Part shown: positions 17,573 through 26,163 of the stretch, piece by piece | How the letters are laid out: every line of letters starts with the position of its first letter | How positions within the stretch are numbered: the stretch's first letter is position 1 | Assembly: GCF_000253295.1 (NCBI RefSeq) | Contig: NC_015717.1 | Location: 1,922,001-1,986,000, forward strand | DNA from: Hyphomicrobium sp. MC1 | GTDB lineage: Bacteria > Pseudomonadota > Alphaproteobacteria > Rhizobiales > Hyphomicrobiaceae | DNA: 64,000 nt | Direction of reading: 5' to 3' | Notes under the pieces: model-generated | Seen by the model: only the letters and a program-made list of their open reading frames with translations | What the model was told of the DNA's origin: nothing | Database searches by the model: none | Program-made: the position numbers and the translations under genes

Positions 17573-17601
17573 AGCGTCGCGGCTTCGCGGCGCTTTTTTT
17601 T
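17573..17601 (+). terminator. Rho-independent terminator
   Basis: A 9-bp GC-rich stem (AGCGTCGCG / CGCGGCGCT, one G-U pair) with a GCTT loop at 17573-17594 is followed by an uninterrupted run of T to 17601. It lies about 100 bp after the acidic protein stop and ends that transcript before the VOC gene. Confidence 0.8.
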
Positions 17602-17713
17602 GGCAACTCGTCCAGGCGGTAAGCCATTGGCAATCTGCCACATTCGTCGAGCTTGCCCGGCGGCTTCGGTCGGCCCATGTCATCTTGAATGACAACCAGC
17701 CGAGGCAGATTTG

Positions 17714-18253
17714 ATGGATGATATTCGCGAAACGCCGCATGGAGGCGCGACGCCGACCGAGGTCCGGCCAATCGACCCAGGCGTCAAGATCGGACACGTT
17801 CATCTGAAGGTCGCGGATCTCCAGAGGGCGCTTGACTTCTATTGCGGCGTTCTCGGCTTTACCCTTATGCAGCGTTTCGGCAGCCAGGCGGCCTTCATTT
17901 CGGCTGGCGGCTATCACCACCACATCGGCCTCAACACCTGGGAAAGCCGGGGAGGGACGCCGCCGCCTCCGGGCACGACGGGGCTTTACCATCTCGCTGT
18001 GCTCTATCCGACACGGGTAGCGCTGGCCGATGCCTTGCGGCGGCTGATGGCGGCTCACGTCCAGTTGACCGGAGCCTCCGACCACGGGGTCAGCGAGGCG
18101 CTCTACCTCGATGACCCGGACGGCAACGGCGTGGAACTTTACTGGGACCGGCCGGAGGCCGAATGGCCGCGCGACGCCGACGGCAATATTTCCATGTTCA
18201 CGAAGGCCTTGGATCTGAGAGCCCTTTTGCGGGAACCGGCACCCAACGCGTAA
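17714..18253 (+). CDS. VOC-fold dioxygenase/glyoxalase family protein
   Basis: A 179-residue vicinal-oxygen-chelate protein resembling the CatE/YfiE catechol 2,3-dioxygenase group. The first module begins KIGHVHLKVADLQRALDFY with a metal-ligand His. LYHLAVL supplies the second His and NGVELYWDRP supplies the Glu, the usual HHE set. The C-terminal WPRDADGNISMFTKALD segment is characteristic of this subgroup. ATG 17714 has GAGG upstream, and a TTG precedes it directly. The substrate is unknown. No aromatic degradation genes are nearby, so catechol cleavage is not implied. Confidence 0.82.
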   Translation: MDDIRETPHGGATPTEVRPIDPGVKIGHVHLKVADLQRALDFYCGVLGFTLMQRFGSQAAFISAGGYHHHIGLNTWESRGGTPPPPGTTGLYHLAVLYPTRVALADALRRLMAAHVQLTGASDHGVSEALYLDDPDGNGVELYWDRPEAEWPRDADGNISMFTKALDLRALLREPAPNA

Positions 18254-18306
18254 TGGCTTGCCGCCGGCAACGGGCTGGCGCGGCGGTTGGCGGAGCGCAG
18301 CGTCTC

Positions 18307-18335
18307 TTGACACCGGATGGGCGGGCGTGGACTAA
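18307..18335 (+). promoter_or_regulatory. Candidate fabD promoter
   Basis: A perfect TTGACA -35 box at 18307-18312 is followed 17 bp later by GACTAA, a poor -10 match, about 67 bp before the fabD start. A GGGCGG...CCGCCC inverted repeat overlaps the spacer and -10 region and could be an operator. Only the -35 match is strong. Confidence 0.35.
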
Positions 18336-18401
18336 GGCCGCCCAATATCTGCGTGCACGCAGGTCATTCCCAATTCCAGCCCAGGGAGCACTTTCTCCAC
18401 G

Positions 18402-19349
18402 ATGGCACGCGCTTTCGTTTTTCCAGGTCAAGGCAGCCAGGACGTCGGTATGGGCAAGGCGCTTGCCGATGCCTTTCCCGTTGCTCGCGCCGTATTCGAA
18501 GAAGTCGACGATGCGCTAGGCGAAAAGCTGTCGGCGTTGATCTGGGAAGGCCCGAAAGAAACGCTGACGCTGACGCAGAATGCTCAGCCCGCGCTCATGG
18601 CGGTATCGATGGCCGTCATGCGTGTACTCGAAAAAGAGAGGGGCGTATCGCTCGCAAGCAGCGCGAAATTCGTCGCCGGGCATTCGCTCGGAGAGTATTC
18701 GGCGCTCGCCGCGGCCGGTGCATTTTCTTTGTCGGACGCAGCGCGCCTCTTGAGGCTGCGGGGACAGGCCATGCAGAAGGCTGTGCCGGTCGGCGTCGGC
18801 GCGATGGCAGCGCTGCTCGGCGTCGGCATCGATGTGGCGGAGAAAGTCGCTGCCGAAGCTGCCCAGGGCGACGTTTGTCAGATCGCGAACGACAACGAGC
18901 CGACGCAGGTCGTCCTGTCCGGGCATAAGACGGCGCTCGATCGCGTGCCGGAAATCGGCAAGAAATTCGGTGTTCGGCGCGCGGTACCGTTGCCCGTGTC
19001 CGCTCCCTTCCATTGCGCGCTGATGCAGCCCGCCGCCGACGCGATGGCGGAAGCACTCGCGTCCGTGACGGTCAACAAACCTGTTGTTCCAGTCGTCGCA
19101 AACGTGCTGGCGGAGCCGATTTCCGATCCGGATGAGATCAAGAAGCGGCTCGTCGAGCAGGTGACAGGCACGGTCCGCTGGCGCGAATGCGTGGCGTTCA
19201 TGGCGGCTGACGGCGTCACGGATTTCTATGAGATCGGCGCGGGCAAGGTCCTCGCAGGCCTCGTTAAGCGCACGGCTCCGAGCGTCAACGCTTCGAGCCT
19301 CGGCACCCCTTCCGATATCGATGCGGCGCTCGCCGCACTCACTTCATAA
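18402..19349 (+). CDS. fabD: Malonyl-CoA:ACP transacylase
   Basis: Transfers malonyl from CoA to acyl carrier protein to feed fatty-acid elongation. The 315-residue protein has FPGQGSQ at the N-terminus, the nucleophile elbow GHSLGEYSA near residue 94, and the catalytic His in PVSAPFHCALM near 206. It heads the fabD-fabG-acpP-fabF cluster. The fabG start is 10 bp after its stop. Confidence 0.97.
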   Translation: MARAFVFPGQGSQDVGMGKALADAFPVARAVFEEVDDALGEKLSALIWEGPKETLTLTQNAQPALMAVSMAVMRVLEKERGVSLASSAKFVAGHSLGEYSALAAAGAFSLSDAARLLRLRGQAMQKAVPVGVGAMAALLGVGIDVAEKVAAEAAQGDVCQIANDNEPTQVVLSGHKTALDRVPEIGKKFGVRRAVPLPVSAPFHCALMQPAADAMAEALASVTVNKPVVPVVANVLAEPISDPDEIKKRLVEQVTGTVRWRECVAFMAADGVTDFYEIGAGKVLAGLVKRTAPSVNASSLGTPSDIDAALAALTS

Positions 19350-19359
19350 GGAGATTTGA

Positions 19360-20106
19360 ATGTTTGACCTGACCGGCAAGACCGCCCTCGTCACGGGCGC
19401 GACGGGCGGACTTGGTGCCGAGATCGCACGCGTGTTCCACAAGGCTGGCGCGACAGTCGCGATCTCGGGACGCAAAGTCGAAGCGCTCGATGCGCTCGCG
19501 AAAGAGCTCGGCGACCGCGTGCATGTGTTGCCGTGCGATCTTGCGGACCGCGTAGCCGTCGCGAAGTTGATCGACGATGCCGTGAAGGCTCTGGGCGGTC
19601 GTCTCGACATTCTCGTCAATAATGCCGGTCTCACCAAGGACAACCTGTTCATGGTGATGAAGGACGATCAGTGGGATGACGTCATCGCGGTCAACCTGAC
19701 GTCGACGTTCATGCTGTGCCGGGCCGCATCGCGCCACATGATGCGCTCGAAGACGGGATACGGGCGGATCATCAATATTGCGTCTGTTTCCGGCGTTTTC
19801 GGCAATCCGGGGCAGGGCAACTACGCAGCCTCGAAGGCCGGTATGATAGGTATGACCAAATCGCTCGCGCGCGAGGTCGCTTCGCGTGGGATTACGGCGA
19901 ACTGCATCGCGCCGGGCTTCATCAAGACCAACATGACGGACGTGCTGACGGATAAGCAGAAGGGCGAGATCGCCCAGATGATCCCGGCGCAGCGCTTCGG
20001 CGATCCGGTGGACGTGGCTGCCGGGTGCCTCTATCTGGCTTCCAACGAAGGCGGGTACATCACCGGCCAGACGCTGCACATTAACGGCGGCATGGCTATG
20101 GTGTAA
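19360..20106 (+). CDS. fabG: 3-oxoacyl-ACP reductase
   Basis: NADPH-dependent reductase of the SDR fold, acting in each elongation cycle. TGATGGLG is the cofactor loop (about 12-19) and NNAG is near 86. The catalytic residues are in the IASVSG region and YAASKAG. The 248-residue length and the terminal HINGGMAMV are typical of FabG. An AGGAG site sits 7 bases before the ATG. Its position between fabD and acpP supports the specific assignment over other SDRs. Confidence 0.97.
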   Translation: MFDLTGKTALVTGATGGLGAEIARVFHKAGATVAISGRKVEALDALAKELGDRVHVLPCDLADRVAVAKLIDDAVKALGGRLDILVNNAGLTKDNLFMVMKDDQWDDVIAVNLTSTFMLCRAASRHMMRSKTGYGRIINIASVSGVFGNPGQGNYAASKAGMIGMTKSLAREVASRGITANCIAPGFIKTNMTDVLTDKQKGEIAQMIPAQRFGDPVDVAAGCLYLASNEGGYITGQTLHINGGMAMV

Positions 20107-20506
20107 TCAACTCCAGCCTATGATGGTAAACGCCGAGAATGCTTGATTTATCGGCGACTTTACGATTGAAGGTTCGGCTGTCGTCGGCTGCGTCACCACG
20201 TGCTTTGCAATGCTGGTGAAGTGTGTTAACGACACCACGGTTTTGAAACGTGAAAAACACGTTATCGGGACGGCACGAAGAGCTGGGGACAACTCGGCGA
20301 AGTGCTTCGTGGGGACGGTGCCTAAGCGGAAGACTCACGCTAGGGCGACTAAGGAAAAAGACTTTTATAACGGGGCGAACCCCTATCCGAACAGGCTACA
20401 CTTCCCGTAAGTTGATATCCTGTCATGCGGTTTATAGCGGGTTCTGCAGGGCGAACAGGCGGGCCAGAAAAGGCCGCCAAAAATTAGAAAGACACGAGGA
20501 TTAACG
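20107..20506 (+). promoter_or_regulatory. Long acpP leader and promoter region
   Basis: The 400 bp between fabG and acpP holds no convincing gene. It contains several small perfect hairpins: CGCCGA...TCGGCG just after fabG, AACGTG-AAAAA-CACGTT at 20247-20263, and GGGG-CGAA-CCCC near 20375. A weak promoter candidate is TTGATA at 20412 with TATAGC 15 bp on. acpP is usually among the most highly expressed genes, so an independent promoter here is expected. The exact promoter is not resolved. Confidence 0.45.
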
Positions 20507-20749
20507 ATGAGCGATGTCGCAGAGCGCGTGAAGAAAATTGTCGTAGAGCATCTTGGGGTCGAGGCCGACAAGGTCACCGACAATGCCAGCTTCATCGACG
20601 ACCTTGGCGCAGATAGCTTGGATACCGTTGAACTCGTGATGGCGTTCGAAGAGGAATTCGGCTGCGAAATTCCGGACGATGCCGCCGAGCACATTCTGAC
20701 GGTCGGCGATGCCGTCAAGTTTCTCGAGAAGAACGCGAGCGCGGCTTAA
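20507..20749 (+). CDS. acpP: Acyl carrier protein
   Basis: Small acidic carrier of 80 residues that holds growing acyl chains on a phosphopantetheine arm. The attachment Ser is in LGADSLDTVEL near residue 38. The helical pattern (MSDVAERVKKIVVEHLGVE at the start) is standard. The start is preceded by CGAGGATTAACG. It lies between fabG and fabF as in most proteobacteria. Confidence 0.98.
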   Translation: MSDVAERVKKIVVEHLGVEADKVTDNASFIDDLGADSLDTVELVMAFEEEFGCEIPDDAAEHILTVGDAVKFLEKNASAA

Positions 20750-20890
20750 GCAGCCCTCTCACGTCTTAGATTTGTCCCCGGCGTAATTGCGCCTTCTGGG
20801 CAGAATTTAATGGGGGCTGGGTCACCAACCGGCCCCCTTTACGTGCCCAGTGTGGATCTCAAACAGCAACAGCGAACAAGAACAACATCG

Positions 20891-22153
20891 ATGCGCCGTG
20901 TCGTTATTACAGGAATGGGTCTCGTCACTCCGGTCGGTTCAGGCGTCGAAGCGTCGTGGACCAATCTGCTTGCAGGACAAAGCGGAGCCCGGCGCGTCGA
21001 GGAATTCGAAGTTTCCGATATCACCTGTCAGATCGCGAATTTCGTGCCGCGCGGCGCGCAGTCCGAGGGCAAGTTCAATCCGGACGATTGGATGGAGCCA
21101 AAAGAACAGCGCAAGGTCGATGACTTCATCGTTTACGCCGTTGCGGCTGCCGATCAGGCGATCACGGATTCGGGCCTGAAGTTCCAGACGCCCGAAACGC
21201 AGGAACGCGCAGGCGTCCTGATCGGCTCGGGCATTGGCGGCCTTTCGGGCATCGCCGATACGTCGATCCTGTTGAAGGAGAAGGGGCCACGGCGCGTTTC
21301 TCCGTTCTTCATTCCAGGCCGTCTCATCAACCTCGCGGGCGGCTACGTCTCGATCAAGCACCAGCTCAAAGGTCCCAACAACGCCGTCGTCACCGCGTGT
21401 GCGACTGGCACGCACGCCATCGGCGATGCGGCGCGGATCATCGCGCTCGACGATGCCGACGTAATGATTGCGGGCGGCACGGAAAGCCCGATCTGCCGCA
21501 TTGCGCTTGCGGGCTTCGCGGCTTGCCGGGCGCTGTCGACCGGATTCAACGACAACCCGACGAAAGCCTCGCGGCCTTATGACAAGGATCGCGACGGGTT
21601 CGTGATGGGCGAGGGCGCTGGCGTCGTCGTGCTCGAAAGCTACGAGTATGCGAAGGCACGCGGCGCGAAGATTTACGCCGAGATCATCGGCTACGGCATG
21701 TCGTCGGATGCCTACCACATCACGGCACCGGCCGAGGATGGCGACGGTGCCTATCGCTGCATGAAGGCCGCTTTGAAGCGCGCTGGCGTCGATCCGAGCG
21801 AGATCGATTACGTCAACGCGCACGGCACCTCGACGCCAATGGGCGACGAGATCGAGCTCAAGGCCGTCGAACGTCTGTTCGGCAACAGCAGCGGCAAGCT
21901 TGCGATGTCTTCGACGAAGTCGGCGACTGGGCATTTGCTCGGTGCAGCCGGTGCGATCGAGGCGATTTTCTCGGCGCTCGCCATCCGCGACAATATCGTT
22001 CCGCCGACGCTCAATCTCGACAACCCATCGGTCGAAACTGCGATCGACCTTGTGCCGCACAAGGCACAGAAGCGTGATATCAATATCGCGCTGTCGAATT
22101 CGTTCGGCTTCGGCGGCACGAACGCTTCGCTGGTTCTGCGCCGGGTGGCTTAA
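20891..22153 (+). CDS. fabF: 3-oxoacyl-ACP synthase II
   Basis: Condensing enzyme (KAS II) elongating acyl-ACP. The catalytic Cys is in VVTACATGTHAIGDA near 170. The two His are in NAHGTSTPMGD and KSATGHLLGAAG, and GFGGTNAS is near the C-terminus. I place the start at 20891 (420 residues, MRRVVITGMGLVTP), which matches the family. The in-frame extension to 20810 is not conserved-looking. The ribosome-binding site is weak. A hairpin overlapping the stop likely ends the fab transcript. Confidence 0.97.
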   Translation: MRRVVITGMGLVTPVGSGVEASWTNLLAGQSGARRVEEFEVSDITCQIANFVPRGAQSEGKFNPDDWMEPKEQRKVDDFIVYAVAAADQAITDSGLKFQTPETQERAGVLIGSGIGGLSGIADTSILLKEKGPRRVSPFFIPGRLINLAGGYVSIKHQLKGPNNAVVTACATGTHAIGDAARIIALDDADVMIAGGTESPICRIALAGFAACRALSTGFNDNPTKASRPYDKDRDGFVMGEGAGVVVLESYEYAKARGAKIYAEIIGYGMSSDAYHITAPAEDGDGAYRCMKAALKRAGVDPSEIDYVNAHGTSTPMGDEIELKAVERLFGNSSGKLAMSSTKSATGHLLGAAGAIEAIFSALAIRDNIVPPTLNLDNPSVETAIDLVPHKAQKRDINIALSNSFGFGGTNASLVLRRVA

Positions 22154-22187
22154 AACCGCGTTCTAATACGCGTTTTCGCCACATTTT
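22145..22187 (+). terminator. Probable fabF terminator hairpin
   Basis: Arms GTGGC-TT-AAAA-C-CGCG and CGCG-TTTT-C-GCCAC (22145-22182) pair almost throughout, around a TTCTAATA loop, followed by ATTTTA. The left arm includes the fabF stop codon. The trailing T-run is short, so its efficiency is uncertain. Confidence 0.5.
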
Positions 22188-22283
22188 ACGGTGAGCGTCC
22201 GGCGCGGGTGGGGGATGGAGCGCTGGGTTTTGAGGCAATGACCTCGTGCACCGCGCTCCTTCAATGACGGTGCTCGCGGTAAC

Positions 22284-23633
22284 ATGAGTCAAAATCGGAA
22301 GCGTTCGGACGGAATTAGAACGTCACGAACAGCCGGGGCGCGAAGTCCTGCAGAACGGCTGGAGCCGGGGCGCGCACCGAGCCGTCCGCGCGGCGTTCAA
22401 GCGCGCGAGCCTTCGCGGGCGCTAGGCGGTATCGTGCGGGCCATCAGCAGCGTGCTGACCGTCGCCCTCGTGCTCATGGTGCTCATCGGCGGCACGTCGT
22501 TCCTCATTTTCCATCAATTCGAAAGCCCTGGTCCGCTGCCTCAGGAGCGCACCGTTATCATTCCCAAGGGCGAGGGGCGCATTGCGATCGCCGAACGGCT
22601 GGAGCGCGAAGGCGTCATCACGAACCGTTGGACGTTCGTCGGCGGCTATCTGCTTCAAGGGTTTCTCGGCGGCCACAAGGGCGGCGAGCTGAAAGCCGGC
22701 GAGTACCAAATCAAAGAACACGCCTCGATGCGGGACGTGATCGACACGCTCGCGGAGGGCAAGTCGATCCTCTACAAAACGACGATGCCTGAAGGGCTGA
22801 CGAGCGAGCAGATCGTCGAACGCCTGAAAGCCGAGCCGAACCTCAGCGGTGAGATCTCGAGCGTGCCGCCGGAAGGGACGCTGCTTCCCGATACCTATTA
22901 TTTCTCGAAGGGTGCCTCGAGGAACGAGATTCTCGACCGCATGCGGGTCGGCATGGAGAAGGCGTTGGGGCAGCTCTGGGATGAGCGCGATCCCGATCTT
23001 CCCGTGCGATCGACGGATGAACTCGTGACCTTCGCGTCGATCGTCGAGAAAGAAACGGGGCGCGCCGATGAGCGCGACCGGGTCGCCGCCGTTTTCTATA
23101 ACCGTCTGCGCAAGGGCATGCGGCTGCAGTCCGATCCGACGATCATCTATGGTATCGTCGGCGGCCAGGGCGCGCTCGGCCGCGGCATCACCAAGGCGGA
23201 TATCGAGACCAAGTCGCCCTACAACACGTATCAGATCAACGGACTGCCGCCGGGGCCGATTTGTAATCCGGGGAAATCGGCGCTTCTTGCTGCGCTGCAT
23301 CCAGCGAAAACGAGCGATCTTTATTTTGTTGCCGACGGCACGGGCGGTCACACGTTCTCGGAGACTCTGAAGGAACACAACAACGCCGTCCAGAAATGGC
23401 GGCAGGTCGAGAAGCAAAAAGCTCAGGACGCAGCCGATCAGGACGACGATGCTGCGCCGATCCCAACTGCCAAAACCGCAAAAGCCAGCGCGTCCAAAGG
23501 GCAGAAATCGGCGAAGGCAACGACGCCGGCCTCAGGGGCGAGCGACGGCGATGGCGACGACTCTTCGCCGTCAGATACAGCTACCGACGCCTCCGGCATG
23601 CCGCTTCCTGTCCGCAAACCGAAGCGACAGTAA
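22284..23633 (+). CDS. mltG: Endolytic peptidoglycan transglycosylase MltG
   Basis: YceG-fold lytic transglycosylase that cleaves nascent glycan strands at the inner membrane. A basic cytoplasmic N-terminus (about 1-48) is followed by one membrane helix (about 50-72). The catalytic region has FASIVEKETGRADERDRVAAVF with the conserved Glu, then RLRKGMRLQSDPT. The C-terminal 75 residues are a low-complexity Ala/Ser/Lys/Asp tail not needed for the fold. Length 449 is about 110 over E. coli MltG because of the two extensions. It is downstream of fabF, where mltG often lies. Confidence 0.94.
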   Translation: MSQNRKRSDGIRTSRTAGARSPAERLEPGRAPSRPRGVQAREPSRALGGIVRAISSVLTVALVLMVLIGGTSFLIFHQFESPGPLPQERTVIIPKGEGRIAIAERLEREGVITNRWTFVGGYLLQGFLGGHKGGELKAGEYQIKEHASMRDVIDTLAEGKSILYKTTMPEGLTSEQIVERLKAEPNLSGEISSVPPEGTLLPDTYYFSKGASRNEILDRMRVGMEKALGQLWDERDPDLPVRSTDELVTFASIVEKETGRADERDRVAAVFYNRLRKGMRLQSDPTIIYGIVGGQGALGRGITKADIETKSPYNTYQINGLPPGPICNPGKSALLAALHPAKTSDLYFVADGTGGHTFSETLKEHNNAVQKWRQVEKQKAQDAADQDDDAAPIPTAKTAKASASKGQKSAKATTPASGASDGDGDDSSPSDTATDASGMPLPVRKPKRQ

Positions 23634-23730
23634 CCTTCAGCCGGACGAGCCATCAGATATAGTTGGCGGATGCGATCCGAGCCGTTAAGTTGCGGCCCGC
23701 GTAACCCACCCGTCGGCGAGACATTCCCCT

Positions 23731-24621
23731 ATGACCATATCCAGCATGACGGGATTTGCCCGCGTCGACGGCATGACCGATGGCCTCGCCTGGACGTGGG
23801 AGGCTCGCAGCGTCAACGGCCGCGGGCTTGATGTCCGCTTACGCCTGCCGCCGGGCTATGAAGCTCTGGAGCTGCCGGCGCGCGAAGCTGTCGCCAAGCG
23901 GCTGGCGCGCGGGAACGTCTCGATTTCGCTGAGCCTCGAAAAGCAGCAGACGAACGGCTCGGTGCGGTTGAACGAAGCGGTGCTTCAGGATGTTATCAAG
24001 GCCGCCGAGCGCGTGACGGCGCTGTCGGGGGCATCGGCGCCCGATGCGGCCCAGCTGATGATGATCAAAGGCGTTCTGGAGGCGGCCGACCAGATGGCTG
24101 AAGCCAGCGACGTTCGTGCGGCGCGGGAGAGAGCGCTCCTGAAGAGCCTTGAGGCTGCGCTCGACAAACTCACTGAAGCTCGCCGCGCCGAGGGCACGCG
24201 GTTGCACGACATCGTCATTGAGCAGCTCGTTCAGATCGAGCGGCTGGAGTCGGAGGTGCGCGCCTCGCCGTCGCGCACGCCGGAGGCCATCGTCGCGCGT
24301 CTCAAGGATGCGATTACCCGCCTGTTCGATACGACGGCGCCGCTCGATGCGGAGCGCCTGCATCAGGAAGCCATGCTGCTCGCAACGCGCGCCGACGTTG
24401 AGGAGGAACTGCAGCGGCTTTCGGCGCATGTGTCGGGCGCACGGGAAATTCTGGCGGAAAACGGCGCGGTCGGCCGCAAGCTCGATTTCCTGGCGCAAGA
24501 ATTCAATCGCGAAGCTAATACGCTGTGCTCGAAAGCCAATGCGGTCGACGTCACCCGGCTGGGTCTACAACTCAAAACGATTATCGACCAGTTCCGCGAA
24601 CAAGTGCAAAACGTCGAATAA
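23731..24621 (+). CDS. YicC/YloC family endoribonuclease
   Basis: The 296-residue protein begins TISSMTGFARVDG and has the N-terminal WEARSVNGRGLDVRLRLPPG segment and the C-terminal EFNREANTLCSKANAVDVTRLGLQLK-type DUF1732 domain. The C-terminus ends in the conserved QVQNVE. The family has RNase activity in E. coli (YicC) and is linked to stationary-phase survival. It lies directly before gmk with a 1-bp gap between stop and start, a widely conserved pairing. Confidence 0.93.
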   Translation: MTISSMTGFARVDGMTDGLAWTWEARSVNGRGLDVRLRLPPGYEALELPAREAVAKRLARGNVSISLSLEKQQTNGSVRLNEAVLQDVIKAAERVTALSGASAPDAAQLMMIKGVLEAADQMAEASDVRAARERALLKSLEAALDKLTEARRAEGTRLHDIVIEQLVQIERLESEVRASPSRTPEAIVARLKDAITRLFDTTAPLDAERLHQEAMLLATRADVEEELQRLSAHVSGAREILAENGAVGRKLDFLAQEFNREANTLCSKANAVDVTRLGLQLKTIIDQFREQVQNVE

Positions 24622-24622
24622 C

Positions 24623-25294
24623 ATGAGCAAGAACGCGGAAGAGAAACCTAGTGGCGCAGCCGAGCCGCACATCGCGCGCCGGGGACTGCTTTATATCGTC
24701 TCGTCGCCATCGGGCGCGGGCAAGACGACGCTGGCGCGTCGGGTGCTGGCGGCGGACGCGAATGTCGAGATGTCGGTTTCGGTGACGACGCGCGCGCCGC
24801 GGCCCGGCGAACAGAACGGCGTCGACTATCATTTCGTCGATCACGCTGCATTCGAGCGGATGAAAGAGCGCGACGAGCTGCTCGAATGGGCGCGCGTGTT
24901 CGACAACTATTACGGCACGCCGCGGGCACCGGTCGAAGCCGCCATTCGCAGCGGCAAGGACGTGCTGTTCGACATCGACTGGCAGGGCGCGCAGCAGCTT
25001 TCCGAGAAGATGCCGGGCGATGTTGTGCGCGTCTTCGTTCTTCCCCCGTCGGGCCATGTGCTCGAAGAGCGGCTGAAGACGCGGGCGCAGGATCCGCCGG
25101 ACATCGTTGCGAAGCGCATGGCGGCTGCATCGTCCGAGATCAGTCACTGGCCGGAATACGACTACGTGATTGTGAATGCGCACGTTGAAACGAGCGTGGC
25201 ATCGGCGCTCGCAATCCTGTCCGCCGAGCGGCTGAAGCGCGGGCGGCTGCTGGGGCTCTCGGAATTCGTGCGGACCTTGCAAGTGGCGCTCTAA
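24623..25294 (+). CDS. gmk: Guanylate kinase
   Basis: Converts GMP to GDP. The P-loop SSPSGAGKTTLARR is at about 28-41. The GMP-binding segment VSVTTRAPRPGEQNGVDYHF follows near 55-74, and DVLFDIDWQGAQQL is present. I place the start at 24623 (223 residues), one base after the yicC stop. A much longer in-frame reading that overlaps yicC is a shadow. No clear ribosome-binding site is visible, so coupling to yicC is likely. The stop codon is shared in CTAA with the opposing rsmA. Confidence 0.96.
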   Translation: MSKNAEEKPSGAAEPHIARRGLLYIVSSPSGAGKTTLARRVLAADANVEMSVSVTTRAPRPGEQNGVDYHFVDHAAFERMKERDELLEWARVFDNYYGTPRAPVEAAIRSGKDVLFDIDWQGAQQLSEKMPGDVVRVFVLPPSGHVLEERLKTRAQDPPDIVAKRMAAASSEISHWPEYDYVIVNAHVETSVASALAILSAERLKRGRLLGLSEFVRTLQVAL

Positions 25295-26163
25295 GCCGTC
25301 GAAGCTTCGCTTTCGTCAAGCACCAGAGCCAATCGTGCAAAATCCGCAACCGACAGCTCTTCGGCGCGGCGTTCGGGTGCCAATTGCGCACGCTGCAGAA
25401 GCAGTTCGGGAAACGCGGTGATCTGTTTGAGGCTCGAACGCAGCATCTTGCGGCGCTGTCCGAAGGCGGCCGCGGTGACGCGTGCCAGCGTTTTCACGCG
25501 ACAGGCGGGCTGCGGCGATGCGATGGGGCGAAACTCGACGATGGCGGAGGAGACTTTCGGTGGGGGCGTGAAGGCTTCGGGCGGCAGGTTCATCACGATC
25601 CGAGCTTCCGTGCGCCACTGCGCCAGCACCGAGAGGCGGCCGTAGGCTTTTGACTTCGGTTGCGCAACGATGCGCTCGGCGACCTCGCGCTGGAACATCA
25701 GCACCATGCGGTCGTACCACGGCGGCCAAGGTTCCGTTTCGAGCCAGTTCACGAGCAGTAGCGAGGCGACGCCGTAAGGCAGGTTCGCGACGATCGACGC
25801 AGACGGGGCATCGCCGAGCAACTGCCGGCAATCGACGTCCAGCGCGTCGGCAGGATGGACATCGAGGCGGCCTGGATAGCTCGCCGAGACCTCGGCGAGC
25901 GCGGGCAGACAGCGGTCGTCACGCTCGATGGCGATAACGTGCTTTGCACCTTCCATCAGAAGAGCGCGCGTCAGTCCGCCGGGGCCGGGACCAATCTCTA
26001 CAACTGTTCGTTCGCTCAGGTCGCCGGCGAGGCGCGCGATCTTGCGGGTGAGGTTGAGATCGAGCAGGAAGTTCTGGCCGAGTGACTTCTTGGCGTTGAG
26101 ACCATAGCGCTCGATGACAGTGCGTAGGGGCGGGAGGCCATCTGGCCCATTGGCAGCGCTCAT
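25291..26163 (-). CDS. rsmA: 16S rRNA dimethyladenosine methyltransferase
   Basis: Dimethylates two adjacent adenines near the 3' end of 16S rRNA during 30S maturation (KsgA). The N-terminus has NAKKSLGQNFLLD. The SAM site VVEIGPGPGGLTRALL is near 54-69 and the catalytic NLPYGVAS motif near 128. Length 290 is typical. The start overlaps the pdxA stop by 4 bp, a classical pdxA-rsmA pairing at the end of the lpt-surA operon. The stop overlaps gmk tail to tail. Confidence 0.96.
   Translation of the reverse strand: MSAANGPDGLPPLRTVIERYGLNAKKSLGQNFLLDLNLTRKIARLAGDLSERTVVEIGPGPGGLTRALLMEGAKHVIAIERDDRCLPALAEVSASYPGRLDVHPADALDVDCRQLLGDAPSASIVANLPYGVASLLLVNWLETEPWPPWYDRMVLMFQREVAERIVAQPKSKAYGRLSVLAQWRTEARIVMNLPPEAFTPPPKVSSAIVEFRPIASPQPACRVKTLARVTAAAFGQRRKMLRSSLKQITAFPELLLQRAQLAPERRAEELSVADFARLALVLDESEASTA

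Noticed and set aside
24149..24622. Upstream in-frame extension of gmk
   Set aside because: It lies within yicC in another frame; the ATG at 24623 next to the yicC stop matches the family N-terminus.
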